Shown: piece after piece, positions 48,846 through 59,668 of the stretch | Position numbering within the stretch: the first letter of the stretch is position 1 | Layout: the number at the start of each line of letters is the position of its first letter | Source: Endocalyx cinctus | Lineage: Eukaryota; Ascomycota; Sordariomycetes; Amphisphaeriales; Apiosporaceae | Assembly (NCBI GenBank): GCA_001600455.1 | Contig: BCKC01000007.1 | Coordinates: forward strand, 239,394-303,393 | Direction: 5' to 3' | DNA: 64,000 bases | Notes under the pieces: model-generated | Seen by the model: the letters and a program-made list of their open reading frames with translations, nothing else | Database searches by the model: none | Told to the model about the DNA's origin: nothing | Made by a program: the position numbers and the translations under genes

Positions 48846-50778
48846 CTACGCACTTTCTTTCGGCGCTTTGGATGCAGTCTTGGTGGATATCCACTGGCAG
48901 CCAGCGACGAAGAAGAAAGACAGCACCGGGGCGAAAGCAGTGATATACTGATCAACGGTCAGTTAGTTTCGTTACCGTCAATGAATCCATCCAGAGGAAC
49001 TGGTGGTCACTCACGAAGACTTCTGTTATTGATTTGCCGTACTGCTCGAGCACAATTGGCAAATCCGTCTCATCCACCACAGAGCCTATGTTCGTAGCCC
49101 CGACTGATATGATTCCGTCGATCACGTCGGCTGAGACGAAATTTGAGAGATTGGCTACTAAGCGACTCTGAAAGACGAGCTGGCCGATCCCGAGAAAGAC
49201 TGTACAGCTGATTGAGATGATCGTTAGAAGCGTCGAGGCACCCAGCGGCACTAGTTCCTTGGGCAATGAGGACTGCAGTGCAACGTGAACCTGTAGTGGT
49301 CATCCTTGTTAGACAAAAACCGAGACGTGCTTGCTAAATTTAGGCGTCGACGATGATGCGAAGGGGATTACATACCATCGCAGTAGCTAAAGAATATCCG
49401 ATGCCCCCAAATATCTGGTATCCGATCAAGTGGCCATCGGAGATGCCGGGATAGATCGTGCTTAAAAGCCCACCGCCGAGGGAAGCTGATGCCTCGGCAA
49501 AAAGGAGGAGTGGATTCCAGTATCCAATTTGCATCACTATTACCGATCCGATAATGGCGGCTAGGACATCAGATATCACGGTGGGAAGGTAGTAGGTCCC
49601 GCTTTGAATGGGGGTTAAACCGAGAACGGTTTGGAACCAGATGGGCAGCCAGTATATGACAACCTGGAAGGGGCCGTTGATGAAGAACGAGCTCGCGCAT
49701 ATGAGGGCGATGTTACGATGAGTTGTAAACAACCTAGGAGGAATGAGAGCGTCATCCTGGCGACGGATTTGCCACCAGACAAACAGAGACCCAGTGGCGA
49801 CGGAGCCGATGAGTAGTCCAATGATGGTTGAAGAATTCCAGTCGTATTGAATACCTCCCCATTGAAGCCCGAATAAGAGCATGACGACAGCCCCGGCGAA
49901 CAGGATAAATCCGACGCCGTCGAGCGCCTTTAGTTTATTTACCAGTGGTATGTCTGTCTGTTCCACCTTGAGACGGAGAAGTATAAGACATATGAAGGCA
50001 GCAAAGCCACCGACGGGGAGGTTGATGTAGAAACACCATCGCCAGGTAACACGGTCGGTGAACGCGCCACCCAGAACGGGTCCAATGATACTAGCAATGG
50101 CGAAAGTTGAATTAATGGTGCCGGTATAAATAGAACGCTTATGCAGAGGGACAATTGCAGTTAGGACGGCAAAACCACCGGCAAAGATCCCGGACGCACC
50201 AGCACCCGTGATAACACGGCCGACAATAAGCGCCTCGGATGACGGCGACAGCGCACACAACAGGCTCCCGACCTCGAAGAGTGCGAGATAGGAGAGGTAA
50301 GTTATTTTCTTGGGAAATAACGTATATGTCTTGCCAGCTAGCGACTGGGTTGTGCATCTATGAATGCAAGGGGTATTATTAGCGCTGAGCAAGATTGGGA
50401 CAGGAGACATCGTCACCGGGGTAAACTCACAGCGCTAATTGAAAGGCGGCCCCGTACCACCCGACATCGTCGATTGAGTTGAACTCGGTTGTGATGGAAG
50501 GTATCGCGACAGCGATCAAGTTAAAGTCCTAAGACGGTCAACGACAGTGTTCTCTGCGTTCTCGCTTTGCCTCGGAGGTGAAAACTTACCAGCCCTACCA
50601 AGAATGTACACAGGCAGAGGGCAGTATGAATCAAAAATAACTTAGTCCCTTGCACCTCGTTCGCAGGATCTATCGAGATATCCACCTCACCGGGCTGCTC
50701 AGCTTTCGGCTCCTGTTCCGGCTCAAGGGTTCTCGATTCCGGCTCTACGCCCGATGAAGTCGGTGTGTCAGAAGCCAT
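48846..50778 (-). CDS. MFS multidrug/metabolite exporter, DHA2 (14-TM) family
   Basis: Exons 50778-50590, 50528-50431, 50357-49376, 49290-49015 and 48947-48846 total 1647 nt, 548 aa, all canonical. An acidic 45-residue N-terminus precedes the first helix. Family markers are [20 protein letters not shown] (helix 2 region), [19 protein letters not shown], the antiporter motif C region [17 protein letters not shown], and [13 protein letters not shown], diagnostic for the 14-helix DHA2/TOXA-like group. The last exon is a single helix ([15 protein letters not shown]) and a basic tail. Members export fungal toxins and other secondary metabolites by proton antiport. Its position divergent from P450-B, sharing a 1.1-kb promoter region, supports a role exporting the cluster product. 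Confidence 0.92.
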
Positions 50779-51900
50779 CTCAACGAGCTGTGTTTTGCGT
50801 GGTTACGAAGGTAAACAGAAAAGAGGGGTACCTAGGTAAGGTGATAAGAGGGTGTATTAGAAGGACTAGTCATTCTGGATGATTACCAAAGTACTGTATG
50901 AGGACTCAGAAAAGGTCGCATTCCATGTCGGTGACACATAATTGAGAGCCACACCAAGTTGGTGTGCCAACGTGCGTCTCGTCCTTCCAAATTCATAATA
51001 TTCATATATCGAAAACCGAACCAAAGTACCGTGCACAGTATTAAAGTGTCTACGAGTGGGCGCTGCGACACTCTTGGGCGCCCGTTACATTAGTCTGAAG
51101 TGAGTTACATGGACCCAAACATAGTACCGGATCAAATTGTCGGGCTCGTGTCTTCCTGCAATGTAATATATTACGACGCAAGTTGTGTTACCAGCGAACG
51201 AAATAAGGCGCTTTATTTTATCTGGCGGATAACTACCAAATAAATGATCAATTGTCCCAAACTGTGGGCGTTAATAAGTACCCTGCTCCCTGCAAGGACC
51301 GGCGGCATTGTTCACATCCGCCCTTCACCGTTGTATTCACCTGCTGCTTATGGGAACCTCTTGGCTACCATATGCACCAATGGGGGGTACTTTTCAATTT
51401 TGCCGGCGTATCCACGGCCTATGATCTTCACTCCCTATATCACCTACCTATCAAGCATTGCGTTGTAACGAAGAAATTAGGGGTGACATTAATGACATAG
51501 ACCCACGCAACCTTCATCGCCCTCACATAATCTCATGATCAAATGAATTCAGAGATCAGCCCGGTAGCATCAGAGACAATGCAGCGCAAGATGGCAAAGT
51601 AGATACATGTCAACGACTCAGTACTATAGTCTACATATCGACTCCACCGACGTGCATCGATACGTCCTGTTGTATCCATGGGAACGTAGGCAGAACAGTC
51701 TAGCTGTTGATGTACACGGCCGTGGGGTGGGGATAACGACCGTAAGAACCCAGCTCATCGGTTGAAGAAATGCCCGAATGACATATGGATAGAAGACCTT
51801 GCCCAAGCATACCAGGGAAATCATCCACTTTCTTGGGATTCTGGTATCTCTGGTACGTTTTCTCTGCCCTGTATACGCATAATAACATGGACCACAGCTT
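50779..51900. promoter_or_regulatory. Shared divergent promoter region (MFS exporter / P450-B)
   Basis: 1.1 kb between two genes transcribed away from each other. A GGTACCTAGGTAAGG palindrome-like element lies near 50826. I cannot identify a specific transcription-factor site, and no pathway regulator gene is visible in the window. Called on geometry only. Confidence 0.4.
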
Positions 51901-53620
51901 ATGAACAGCTCGCCAGAGAAGATCATCAAGATGGAGAACTTCGACACATCTATGCGACTTAACGACTCTTCGGCATATAGCACTGAGGCCGAAGACCGGT
52001 ACGGGTATGCGGTAGGGCACTATGAAATATTGACGGCCCTTTCAGTCGGCATGCTAGCCGTCCTGTATCTGGGCCTCTTCCGCAAGGGCAAGGAAGAGCC
52101 CAATGATCTTCCTATCGTGAACCGACTGTTTTACTGGGAGCCTGAAATATTCGCTAGGATTCGATGGGCTTTAGGGGCGAGAAAGATCTTGGATGCGGCG
52201 CATACAAAAGTAAGTAAGCTCATGAACGACCTGTCGTCAACGTACTAACGATCTGTAGTTCACGGGCAAGCCTTATGTACTGGCCCGTGGTGACATGGAT
52301 GTGATTGTTCTCCCCACCGAGTTCGTCCCGGAACTGAATATGCTGACCTCCGACGTAATCAACACGCGAGATTTTCACTCTCATACGCTATTGGGTCACA
52401 TCACGGGCATAGATATCGTTCGGAAAACTGGGTTTCACGTCAGGATTCTGTTAAGTCGGATAAGTCCGGCCCTGCACGAACTGTTCGGTGAGGTCGCCGG
52501 ACGAATCCTTGGCGCTCTAGAGAAGAAGCTCCCGGGTGATTCAGATGGATGGGCTACTATCGAACCGTTGGACACGTTCGTTCAGTTCGTTAGCGAGGGG
52601 GTGGCTTTCTTGCTATACGGGAGCCCGACTTGCGATAACCCGGAGCTGGTGCGACTGACCCATCATCACACCAGGAACAGTAAGACCCTATATAAACCCA
52701 CTTCGTTCTAGTCAAGAGCATCACTTACTCTCGCGCTAGTTTTCACCATTGTGTTTATCATGCGCCTGGTTCCCTCATACCTGCAATCAACCCTAGTCTG
52801 GCTCCTCCCGCAGAAATGGAAACTGGCGCGAAGCTGGAAGACTCTCGAAAAAGTGGTCATTCCCGAGATCCGCAAGCGTAAGGAGCAGATTGACAGTCTA
52901 GACAAGCAAGATGTGATCTCGTGGATGGTCCGGGACGGGAAAACAGACCTTGAGCGCGACCCCGTCATTCTCAGCCAGCTGGTGGGCGCTATCACGGGCG
53001 GAAGCACCTATAGCACCGCGGGCCTAGTCTCTAGCGTGGTGGCAGACATGACTGCGAATCCGGACTTTTTGGAGGAGGTTCGAGAAGAGATCCGCCAGAA
53101 GGGTGAGGAAGTGGATGGGGTGTGGGACGAAGCGGCGCTCAACAGCCTGCAGAAGCTCGACTCGGCGATGAAGGAGAGCACAAGACTCTGCCCTAGCTCC
53201 ATCGTCGTGTACAGCCGGATCATGGCGGGCGACTACACGCTATCGAACGGGCTGAAGCTCCGCAAGGGCCAGGGCATCACCATGGCGCCGCACCACCGAT
53301 CGATGAGCCCGGGGCTCTACGAGAACCCCACCACCTTTGACGGGTTTCGCCACCGTGACGCGCAGCCTTTCCGCCGAGTCGATACCGACCTGATGACTTG
53401 GGGCTCGGGCAGGTGGGCCTGTCCAGGGCGATTCCTGGCCAATACGATGGCGAAGATCCTACTCGTTCGCCTGCTTTACGACTACGAGTTCCAGTTCATC
53501 GGCGGGAAGCGCCCGCCCAACCTGAACATGCACGAGTTCATGCTTTTTGATCCGTTCGCGAAATTGAAGGTCAGACGTAGGAAGGAGACGTTGCGGGTGC
53601 GCTCCTGGGGAGAGGAATAA
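51901..53620 (+). CDS. Cytochrome P450 monooxygenase (diterpene cluster, P450-B)
   Basis: Exons 51901-52209, 52259-52679 and 52740-53620 splice to 1611 nt, 536 aa; a second Met at 51931 could be the true start. The N-terminal anchor is EILTALSVGMLAVLYLGLF, followed by a short basic hinge. Motifs are ExxR in AMKESTR, a PERF-like FDGFRHRD, and the heme loop TWGSGRWACPGRFLA with axial Cys about 471 (Trp replaces the usual Phe). The I-helix region (GAITGGSTYSTAGL) lacks AGxDT. The ending MHEFMLFDPFAKLKVRRR is that of fungal terpenoid P450s. It is tandem with P450-C and has the same intron phases. It probably hydroxylates or further oxidises the diterpene; the site is unknown. Confidence 0.93.
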
Positions 53621-54426
53621 AGCGGTAAACACCCAAACTCGGTCGCATGCCTGTTGGTTACCGGATTCAAGCCAATGCTTATCGCCATTCCAGCCTTTTC
53701 TTCCCGTCACCTCCCAGCACACGTACACCCAAAAATAAAAATTTCCTAGCATCCGTACTCGATAGGTCGCTGTGTTTTCCATGCCTGCACAGACTACTAT
53801 TGAATTACAATCCAACAGCAGAATCACAAATTGTATCAAAGGTGGTTGGAGAACTCGGAGAAGAAGAAGGTCCGAAAGTGTCGGCGATGAGAGGTTTTGG
53901 CTCAGTGCGACATTTGAATGGAGAGGTTTAGTGAATTAGTTGAGCGGTGGTGATACCTTCATTATTATGGGCAGAATTTATTCCAAGTCATCCACACAAC
54001 ATATTATGAGTTCGTTGATGAATACCAGTAAGCTTGTGATTCTACGCCCTTTATTTAATTTATACGATGCGATCGTGTGGGTGAAAAATACACCTGGAGT
54101 CACTGTAGTTACTGTAGTATTAAGGTGGGTTGTAGTGGTCTAAATGCCTTATATACACGGAAATAGAGCGAGTAAAGCGAGAACCCCTAGCGTAAGCAGC
54201 CATAAAAACAGATTGCGCTGAGTGCACTAAACGCGTGCGGTGCAGGGCTGCCAAGATACAGGCTGACAGGGAGGGTGGAGGGGTATCCATACATCCTTCA
54301 TGTGCACCAAGTTTTATTTAACACGCATTCTCAAGGAGTTAAAATATCCTCCACTTCCACTTCCATGTCCTCCAGCATCTCATGCGAATTTTCAGGAAGC
54401 ATCATAGTTGGCTATCATCAAGAGAC
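53621..54426. other. Spacer between tandem P450 genes
   Basis: 0.8 kb between two plus-strand P450 genes, containing the 3' UTR of one and the promoter of the other. Small open frames here have no recognisable content. Confidence 0.45.
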
Positions 54427-56180
54427 ATGGAGAATAAAGGCCTCCCCATTCGTGCTCTTGTTGACCAATTCCAGAATATTCCACCACCATATTTACTAGC
54501 TTCGTGTGCGATAGTATCGTTCGTCATATGGAGACTTCTCCGAGCCACCAAATACGATGATGGCCTTGCTGTCATTAACAGATGTTTCGGATTCGAGCCG
54601 TCCTGGTTCCAGAGGCTACGCTGGAGCACGGGAGCTTTAGAGATACTAGATAAAGCAGATAAAGAGGTAAGTGTCTCTCCATCTTAACGTACTCGCTTCA
54701 TCTACGAGTATGGTCATGTACTGCTTACTGGTTCGTGGCTGAGCTCATTTTGAACAGGCGCAAGGACAAGCCTACCGGCTTGCGAGGGGTGACAAGGACG
54801 TCGTCATACTCCCGGTAACATCTATTACACAACTCAACGGCCTCGGGCAGCACATTCTCGACAGCAGGGCCTCTCACGCCTTTGCATTTGTTTCTCACCT
54901 TACGGGCTTGCAGCTCACCGTCCAGGCGAGCTATCAGACTCGGATAATCCAGAAGGAGGTCACCCCGGGTTTATCAAAGCCATTCTTGCCTATGACGAAT
55001 CGCATGTCCGTATCGATGCAACAGAGCCTCCCACAAGGACAGGGATGGACTGAAATAAAGCCGCTCGATTCCACCGTGACATGCTTTAGCGAGGGTATGT
55101 CCTTCTTGCTGTTCGGAGATGATGCGACGAAGAGCTCGAAACTTGCTGAGCTGGCGATAAAACTCACACTGGATCGTAGGTCAAACATTCATCTATTTAG
55201 TTTTCCTTTTTCTCTTTTCCACACTTCTCTTCTAAATGTCTCCAATCAACGAGGGGATATACTAATCAAAAACTACAGTAATGGCTGTTGCCATGACGAT
55301 GCGTCTGGTGCCCTCATTTCTCCAATCGATTCTTGTCTGGCTCCTACCGGTTAAATGGAGCTTGAACCGCAGGTGGCGCGACCTCGCTGGCTTCGTGGTG
55401 CCAAAAGTACAGCGCCAGCACAAACTCAAGCAGGAAGGTAAAGCCCCCGAGAGTAAGGACCTGCTCTCTTCGATGGTGCGGAATGCGACGACCGACTTTG
55501 AGCGGGACCCGTACGTGCTGACCACGCTCTGTGGCTCCGTCGTCACGGCCTCTATATTCAGCACCGCGAATCTCGTCTGTAATATGCTCGCCGACCTGGC
55601 CGCGCAGCCTGACACGCTCGACGCGGTGCGCGCCGAGATCCGCGCTCGGCACGTCGAGATTGGCGGACGCTGGAACATGAAAACGCTCAACGGTCTCGAT
55701 AAGCTGGAGTCCGTCATGAAGGAGACGGCGAGACTAGCCTCGAGCCCCCTCATCGTCTACGGGCGGGTCGTCCAGAGGGACTGCGTCCTGGGCGGTGTGG
55801 CACTCAAGAAAGGAACCTCCATCGCGCTGTCCGGGCGCGCGCGCACGATGGACCCCGATATTTTCGACGAGCCGGAGTCTTACAAGGGACTGCGATTCGT
55901 GGCGGAGAATAAGCTGGCGCAGCATCGCGCGCGAGCATTTCAAGAGGTCGATACCGACATATTGACCTGGGGCGCCGGGAGGGCCGCATGCCCCGGGCGC
56001 ATCATCGCGGATATCGCCATCAAAGTGTTCATGGTGCAGTTCCTGGACCAATACGACTTCAAGCTTCCGGGGGGCCGACAGAAACACGAGCTCGGTATCT
56101 TCCATGAGTTTGTCTTTTTCAAGCCAGACACTAAGTTGATGGTCCGCCGAAGAACGGATGCCGTCGGGATCAAGTTCTAG
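54427..56180 (+). CDS. Cytochrome P450 monooxygenase (diterpene cluster, P450-C)
   Basis: Exons 54427-54666, 54758-55175 and 55279-56180 total 1560 nt, 519 aa (an upstream in-frame Met at 54382 is less likely). It starts MENKGLPIRALVDQFQ with an anchor helix LLASCAIVSFVIWRLL. Motifs are ExxR in VMKETAR, heme loop TWGAGRAACPGRIIA with Cys about 457, and the ending FHEFVFFKPDTKLMVRRR. The Arg-rich stretch KYDDGLAVINRCFGFEPSWF matches the equivalent region of P450-B (NDLPIVNRLFYWEPEIF), so the two are paralogues. The I-helix (VVTASIFSTANL) again lacks AGxDT. It likely acts on a diterpene intermediate in the ER; the order relative to the other P450s is unknown. Confidence 0.93.
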
Positions 56181-56408
56181 TACAGCGAACGTGAACTTGA
56201 ATGTACTTGGGGTGTATAAGTATTTTAGGCAACAGAACAGATTGATTACAGTCACCTTAACGGACAGTGACGGAGGCGAGAAGCACCCTGTATTCGTAGC
56301 GGAATGAGCTTAATTCATCATCAAAAGCATTCCAGGTTTCTTATATCTTAGGTAATGCGGAGTTCATATTCCAAGTAATTACAGCAACCTTTCGAGTTTG
56401 TATCCCAA

Positions 56409-56906
56409 CTAAGAATTCGCAGAGGCTTCCTCTTTTTTCATAAATCCTTGCTTTTTCATACTTTCAATCCGCTTTTCTGCGACAGCCGTATCGATGAATT
56501 CTGTGATCCGAGATATTCTTTGACCGTCATCCGTAAATTGAAGGTACCAGCAAATTTCTAGCGCATTTGCGTCGGCGCCAATAATTTTCGTCCAGTGTTC
56601 GGCGAGCACGCTCGCCTTGCGATTAGTAGGGTCGATTACAATTTCGACAACCTTGAATCTCGTCTCCTCCATCGTTGCCAGAGCGGGTGCCATTCTCGAA
56701 TCGTGCTCTTGATTTGTCTCGACGGCTTTGACGAACTGATGATTGGCTAAAAAGCTCAGGGGTCTCATGCGACGCGAACAGTCTTCGGTCAGGGTCGCAG
56801 AAAATACCGACGGGTCCTTCTTGAGGATTGCTTCTGCCGTGCTTTCGAGAAACCTCATCAGTACTGACTTCATGGTGTCGCGTAAGCTCTCTTCAGACGA
56901 AGCCAT
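56409..56906 (-). CDS. SnoaL/NTF2-like small protein (possible cyclase/isomerase)
   Basis: Intronless, 165 aa, no signal peptide. An N-terminal helix pair (LMRFLESTAEAILKKDPSVF) is followed by TLTEDCSRRMRPLSFL and by strands with KVVEIVIDPTNRKASVLAEH, ALEICWYLQFTDDGQRISRI and EFIDTAVAEKRIESM. This is the cone-shaped alpha+beta NTF2-like/SnoaL fold. In bacterial polyketide and fungal meroterpenoid pathways, SnoaL-like proteins catalyse ring closure or isomerisation; others have no known activity. It is convergent with P450-C, 228 bp away, at the cluster edge. A role in diterpene tailoring is inference. The 2-kb spacer to the aldo-keto reductase could mean it is the cluster border. Confidence 0.75.
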   Translation of the reverse strand: MASSEESLRDTMKSVLMRFLESTAEAILKKDPSVFSATLTEDCSRRMRPLSFLANHQFVKAVETNQEHDSRMAPALATMEETRFKVVEIVIDPTNRKASVLAEHWTKIIGADANALEICWYLQFTDDGQRISRITEFIDTAVAEKRIESMKKQGFMKKEEASANS

Positions 56907-58165
56907 GACGAAGATCAGGAATACCGTGAATGATTTGATATTGGGTGACTTAATTTGCTATAAGTGGATGACTCGGAATTCTTGCAGCAGAAGGGGGAAT
57001 GGGCTTTAACTAGCGGAAGATTGGTTCAAGTACCTGTAGCTACCTATCCAGTCCGTCAGTGTCATTGGCTGTGACGGGTACGACTTTACACGGTGATACA
57101 TGTAGCTAGCAGTAAGTAGAATGCAAGGTTCCATACGGTGTTATGCAACGTTAATCTGGGCACTTGGTATCATGTGAACCCTTGCTGCTTTTGCTCAGGC
57201 TCAGCTCAGTTTGCTCACTGAGGCCCCACCTTAAAGCAGCAGGTTGCTCAGGTTTCAATCTGGAAACGAATTGCGGAACTGCCAGATTGACGTTGTATAA
57301 TAATATGTTATAAATCACAATTTTTGATTTCTACGTTTTAACCAACACATTTCCTCCAGCTCAGCTCAGGTTTCCTTTATCGGTCGTTGTTTTATAGCTA
57401 ATAACATCTAAATACAAATAAGGCACGGCAGTTTTCAGTATACTAAGCTGAGAACTATCCATGCCAGAGAACACCGTAAGAGTTGATCGGCGTATAGTCG
57501 AAATCCGGGTTTGCTTTCCGATCCGAACTATTGCTTTTTTAGGAAAGCCGCTAACGGTGATTGGCCAACCCGCATACTCAATCCCGCCTCGGCGGCTACG
57601 TAGGCACCGACATGCTGTAGTCTAATTACGGTAATAAGTATCCTTTCGACTTACGACCGAGGGTTATCCTCAATAAGACTACTGTTTAGCTTTCGCCAAG
57701 GGTATACTTGACCTAATGGAATTAATTATACGGAAATAAGAGTTTACCTAACGTAAAAGGGGAGAGTTGTCAATGCCTGGGCCTCTTAGGCTGTTCCTAC
57801 GAGCGAGATATAGTGGATGAAATCCTTTGAAACCCCCTTTCCATTATTTGATTTAACCAGAGACTTAGTCATGCTATAGACTTGCACTTATCTCCAAGTA
57901 GATGTTTTATACCACTCATCCTATCACTAGTTACCTACCGCAAATCTACCACAAACCTAAGAAACGGAGATAATGACATTAAGGACGAGAAGCGGCGCTA
58001 TGATGTTACTTAATATTAACATCTTCACAGGCTTAATACTATATAATACTCACCCAGAACCATATTTTAGATAGACGAATGAATAGTTTTAATCACACGC
58101 TACTTATCATTCCTGATTACATTATTATCGAAACTTTGTATATCTACTCTTAAGCTCATTTGAAC
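56907..58165. other. Intergenic, no gene seen
   Basis: 1.26 kb of AT-rich DNA with several GCTCAG-rich short repeats at about 57190-57255. It is flanked by divergent genes, so both promoters lie here. Confidence 0.45.
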
Positions 58166-59249
58166 ATGCCTTTCATCGCCGGGAAAGAAGTTGGCCAAAA
58201 TGGCTTTGGTCTGATGCGTAAGCGGAGAGAACATAACCCTTATCTCAGACCAATACTATATTTTTTTTTTGAGGAAAGAAAGAAAGCTAATTCTACCTTC
58301 AGGCCTGACCACGCCCGGCAACGACATCCCGGACACGCAATCTTTCGCCGTGCTTAAAGCCGCCCTCGCCGCCGGCGCCAACTGCTGGAACGGAGCCGAC
58401 TTCTACGGGACCCCGTCCCACCACTCGCTGCACCTGCTGCGCCGCTATTTCACCGCCTACCCGGAAGACGCCGAGAAGGTCGTCCTCTGCGTCAAGACCG
58501 GCGTGGCCGACATGCGAACCTTCTCCATGGACTGCTCCGCCGCCGCCGTGGAGAGATCCTTCGCCGCCGCGAAAGCCGTCCTCGCGGGGACCAAGAGGAT
58601 CGACGTCTTCGGCGCCGCGCGCGTCGATCCCAACGTCCCCGTCGAGGAGACCGTCGGCGCGCTCAAGCGGCTCGTCGACGCGGGCGAGATCGACGGTATC
58701 CAGCTCAGCGAGGTGGGCGCTTCCACGATCCGCCGCGCCGCCGCCGTCGCTAGGATCGACGTGGTCGAGGCCGAGGTCAGCCTCTGGGCGACCGAGGTGT
58801 TCGAGAACGGCGCGGCGGCGACGTGCGCCGAGCTGGGGATCCCGATCGTGGCGCATACGCCTCTCGGAGGCGGTATGCTAACCGGCAAGCTCCGGAGCCC
58901 GGACGACTTGCCGGCGCACGATCACCATCGCTTTTTCCCGAGGTTTCGGCCGGAAAACTTCGCCAAGAACCTCGAGCTCGTCGACGAGCTGGAGAAGATG
59001 GCGCGGAAGAAAGGGTGCACAACGGCGCAGTTGGCGCTGAATTGGGTTAAGTTGCAGAGCAGGAAGTCCGGAGAGGTGCCGCCGATGATTACCATTTTCG
59101 GCAGCACCTCGGCTGATCGCATATCGGAAAATGTGAAGGATGTCGAATTGACGGATGAGGATTTCAAAACGATAGATGATATACTGGCGTCTTTTACCGT
59201 CGCTGGAACAAGGTACCCGGCTGGAGGGATGAAACTTGTGGAATACTAG
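58166..59249 (+). CDS. Aldo-keto reductase (pyridoxal reductase-like)
   Basis: Exons 58166-58217 and 58303-59249 (85-bp intron, phase 1) give 999 nt, 332 aa. Starts MPFIAGKEVGQNGFGLM, the strand-1 region of the AKR barrel. Then come NCWNGADFYGT with the catalytic Tyr, VVLCVKTGV with the catalytic Lys, DVFGAARVDPNVPVEETVGA, GEIDGIQLSEVG, VEAEVSLWATEVFE and PIVAHTPLGGGMLTGKL. The C-terminal cofactor loop ITIFGSTSADRISENV binds NADPH phosphate. Closest in style to the AKR8-type pyridoxal reductases of fungi, but related enzymes reduce other carbonyls. GC content (about 65%) is higher than in the neighbouring cluster genes. Whether it belongs to the diterpene cluster or is just the next gene is undecided. 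Confidence 0.9.
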
Positions 59250-59354
59250 TTGAGATAGAGGAATATCAATTAGTCTAGATAATTATATCGACACATTTGT
59301 GGAGAGGAACGAGTCCGTAAATCAATGCTGTAGTTAATAACTAAGTATAGAAAA

Positions 59355-59668
59355 CGGGCCCCATCTATAAATGGGAACCCACCGCTTTCCCATGGGGGAA
59401 ACAAACACTCCCATGGGAGCTCCCACGGGGGAAAAAAAGTTCCCATGAATTTCCCACGATGTTTTCTTCTGAAAGAAAAATTATTACGAACATTAGTAAG
59501 CGTACAAATTTATATTTAAAGAAGAAAAAAACATAGCACCGATTACTTTATGATTATTTATTTTTCCTTTTATTCCAATGGGGGCCCCACTGGGGCTCCG
59601 TAAACCCTGTGGGACTCCCGTGGGAGCATGGGGGCTTGGCGTGAGATGGGAGTACAAAGCCCCACCCG
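59355..59668. repeat. Block of G/C-tract palindromes with two-arm layout
   Basis: Two arms (about 59355-59460 and 59577-59668) consist of repeated short palindromes such as TCCCATGGGAGC, CTCCCACGGGGG, GGGGCCCCA and CTCCCGTGGGAGCATGGGG. They are separated by about 115 bp of AT-rich DNA. The right arm read on the minus strand resembles the left only loosely, so it is an imperfect foldback-like structure. Composition is very different from the surroundings. It may be a small non-autonomous mobile element or its remnant; no terminal repeat or target duplication could be fixed by eye. Confidence 0.5.

Noticed and set aside
36698..56180. Calling the cluster a gibberellin or aphidicolin cluster
   Set aside because: The class I motif differs from gibberellin-type ent-kaurene synthases, there is no GGPP synthase, and the extra methyltransferase, SnoaL-like and AKR genes do not match either layout as I know them.
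55262..56255. Long antisense open frames (102-173 codons) over P450-C
   Set aside because: GC-rich coding DNA gives open frames on the other strand; P450 motifs are unambiguous on the plus strand.
58299..58888. Antisense open frames of 143-185 codons over the aldo-keto reductase
   Set aside because: Same reason: shadow of a GC-rich gene with clear AKR motifs.
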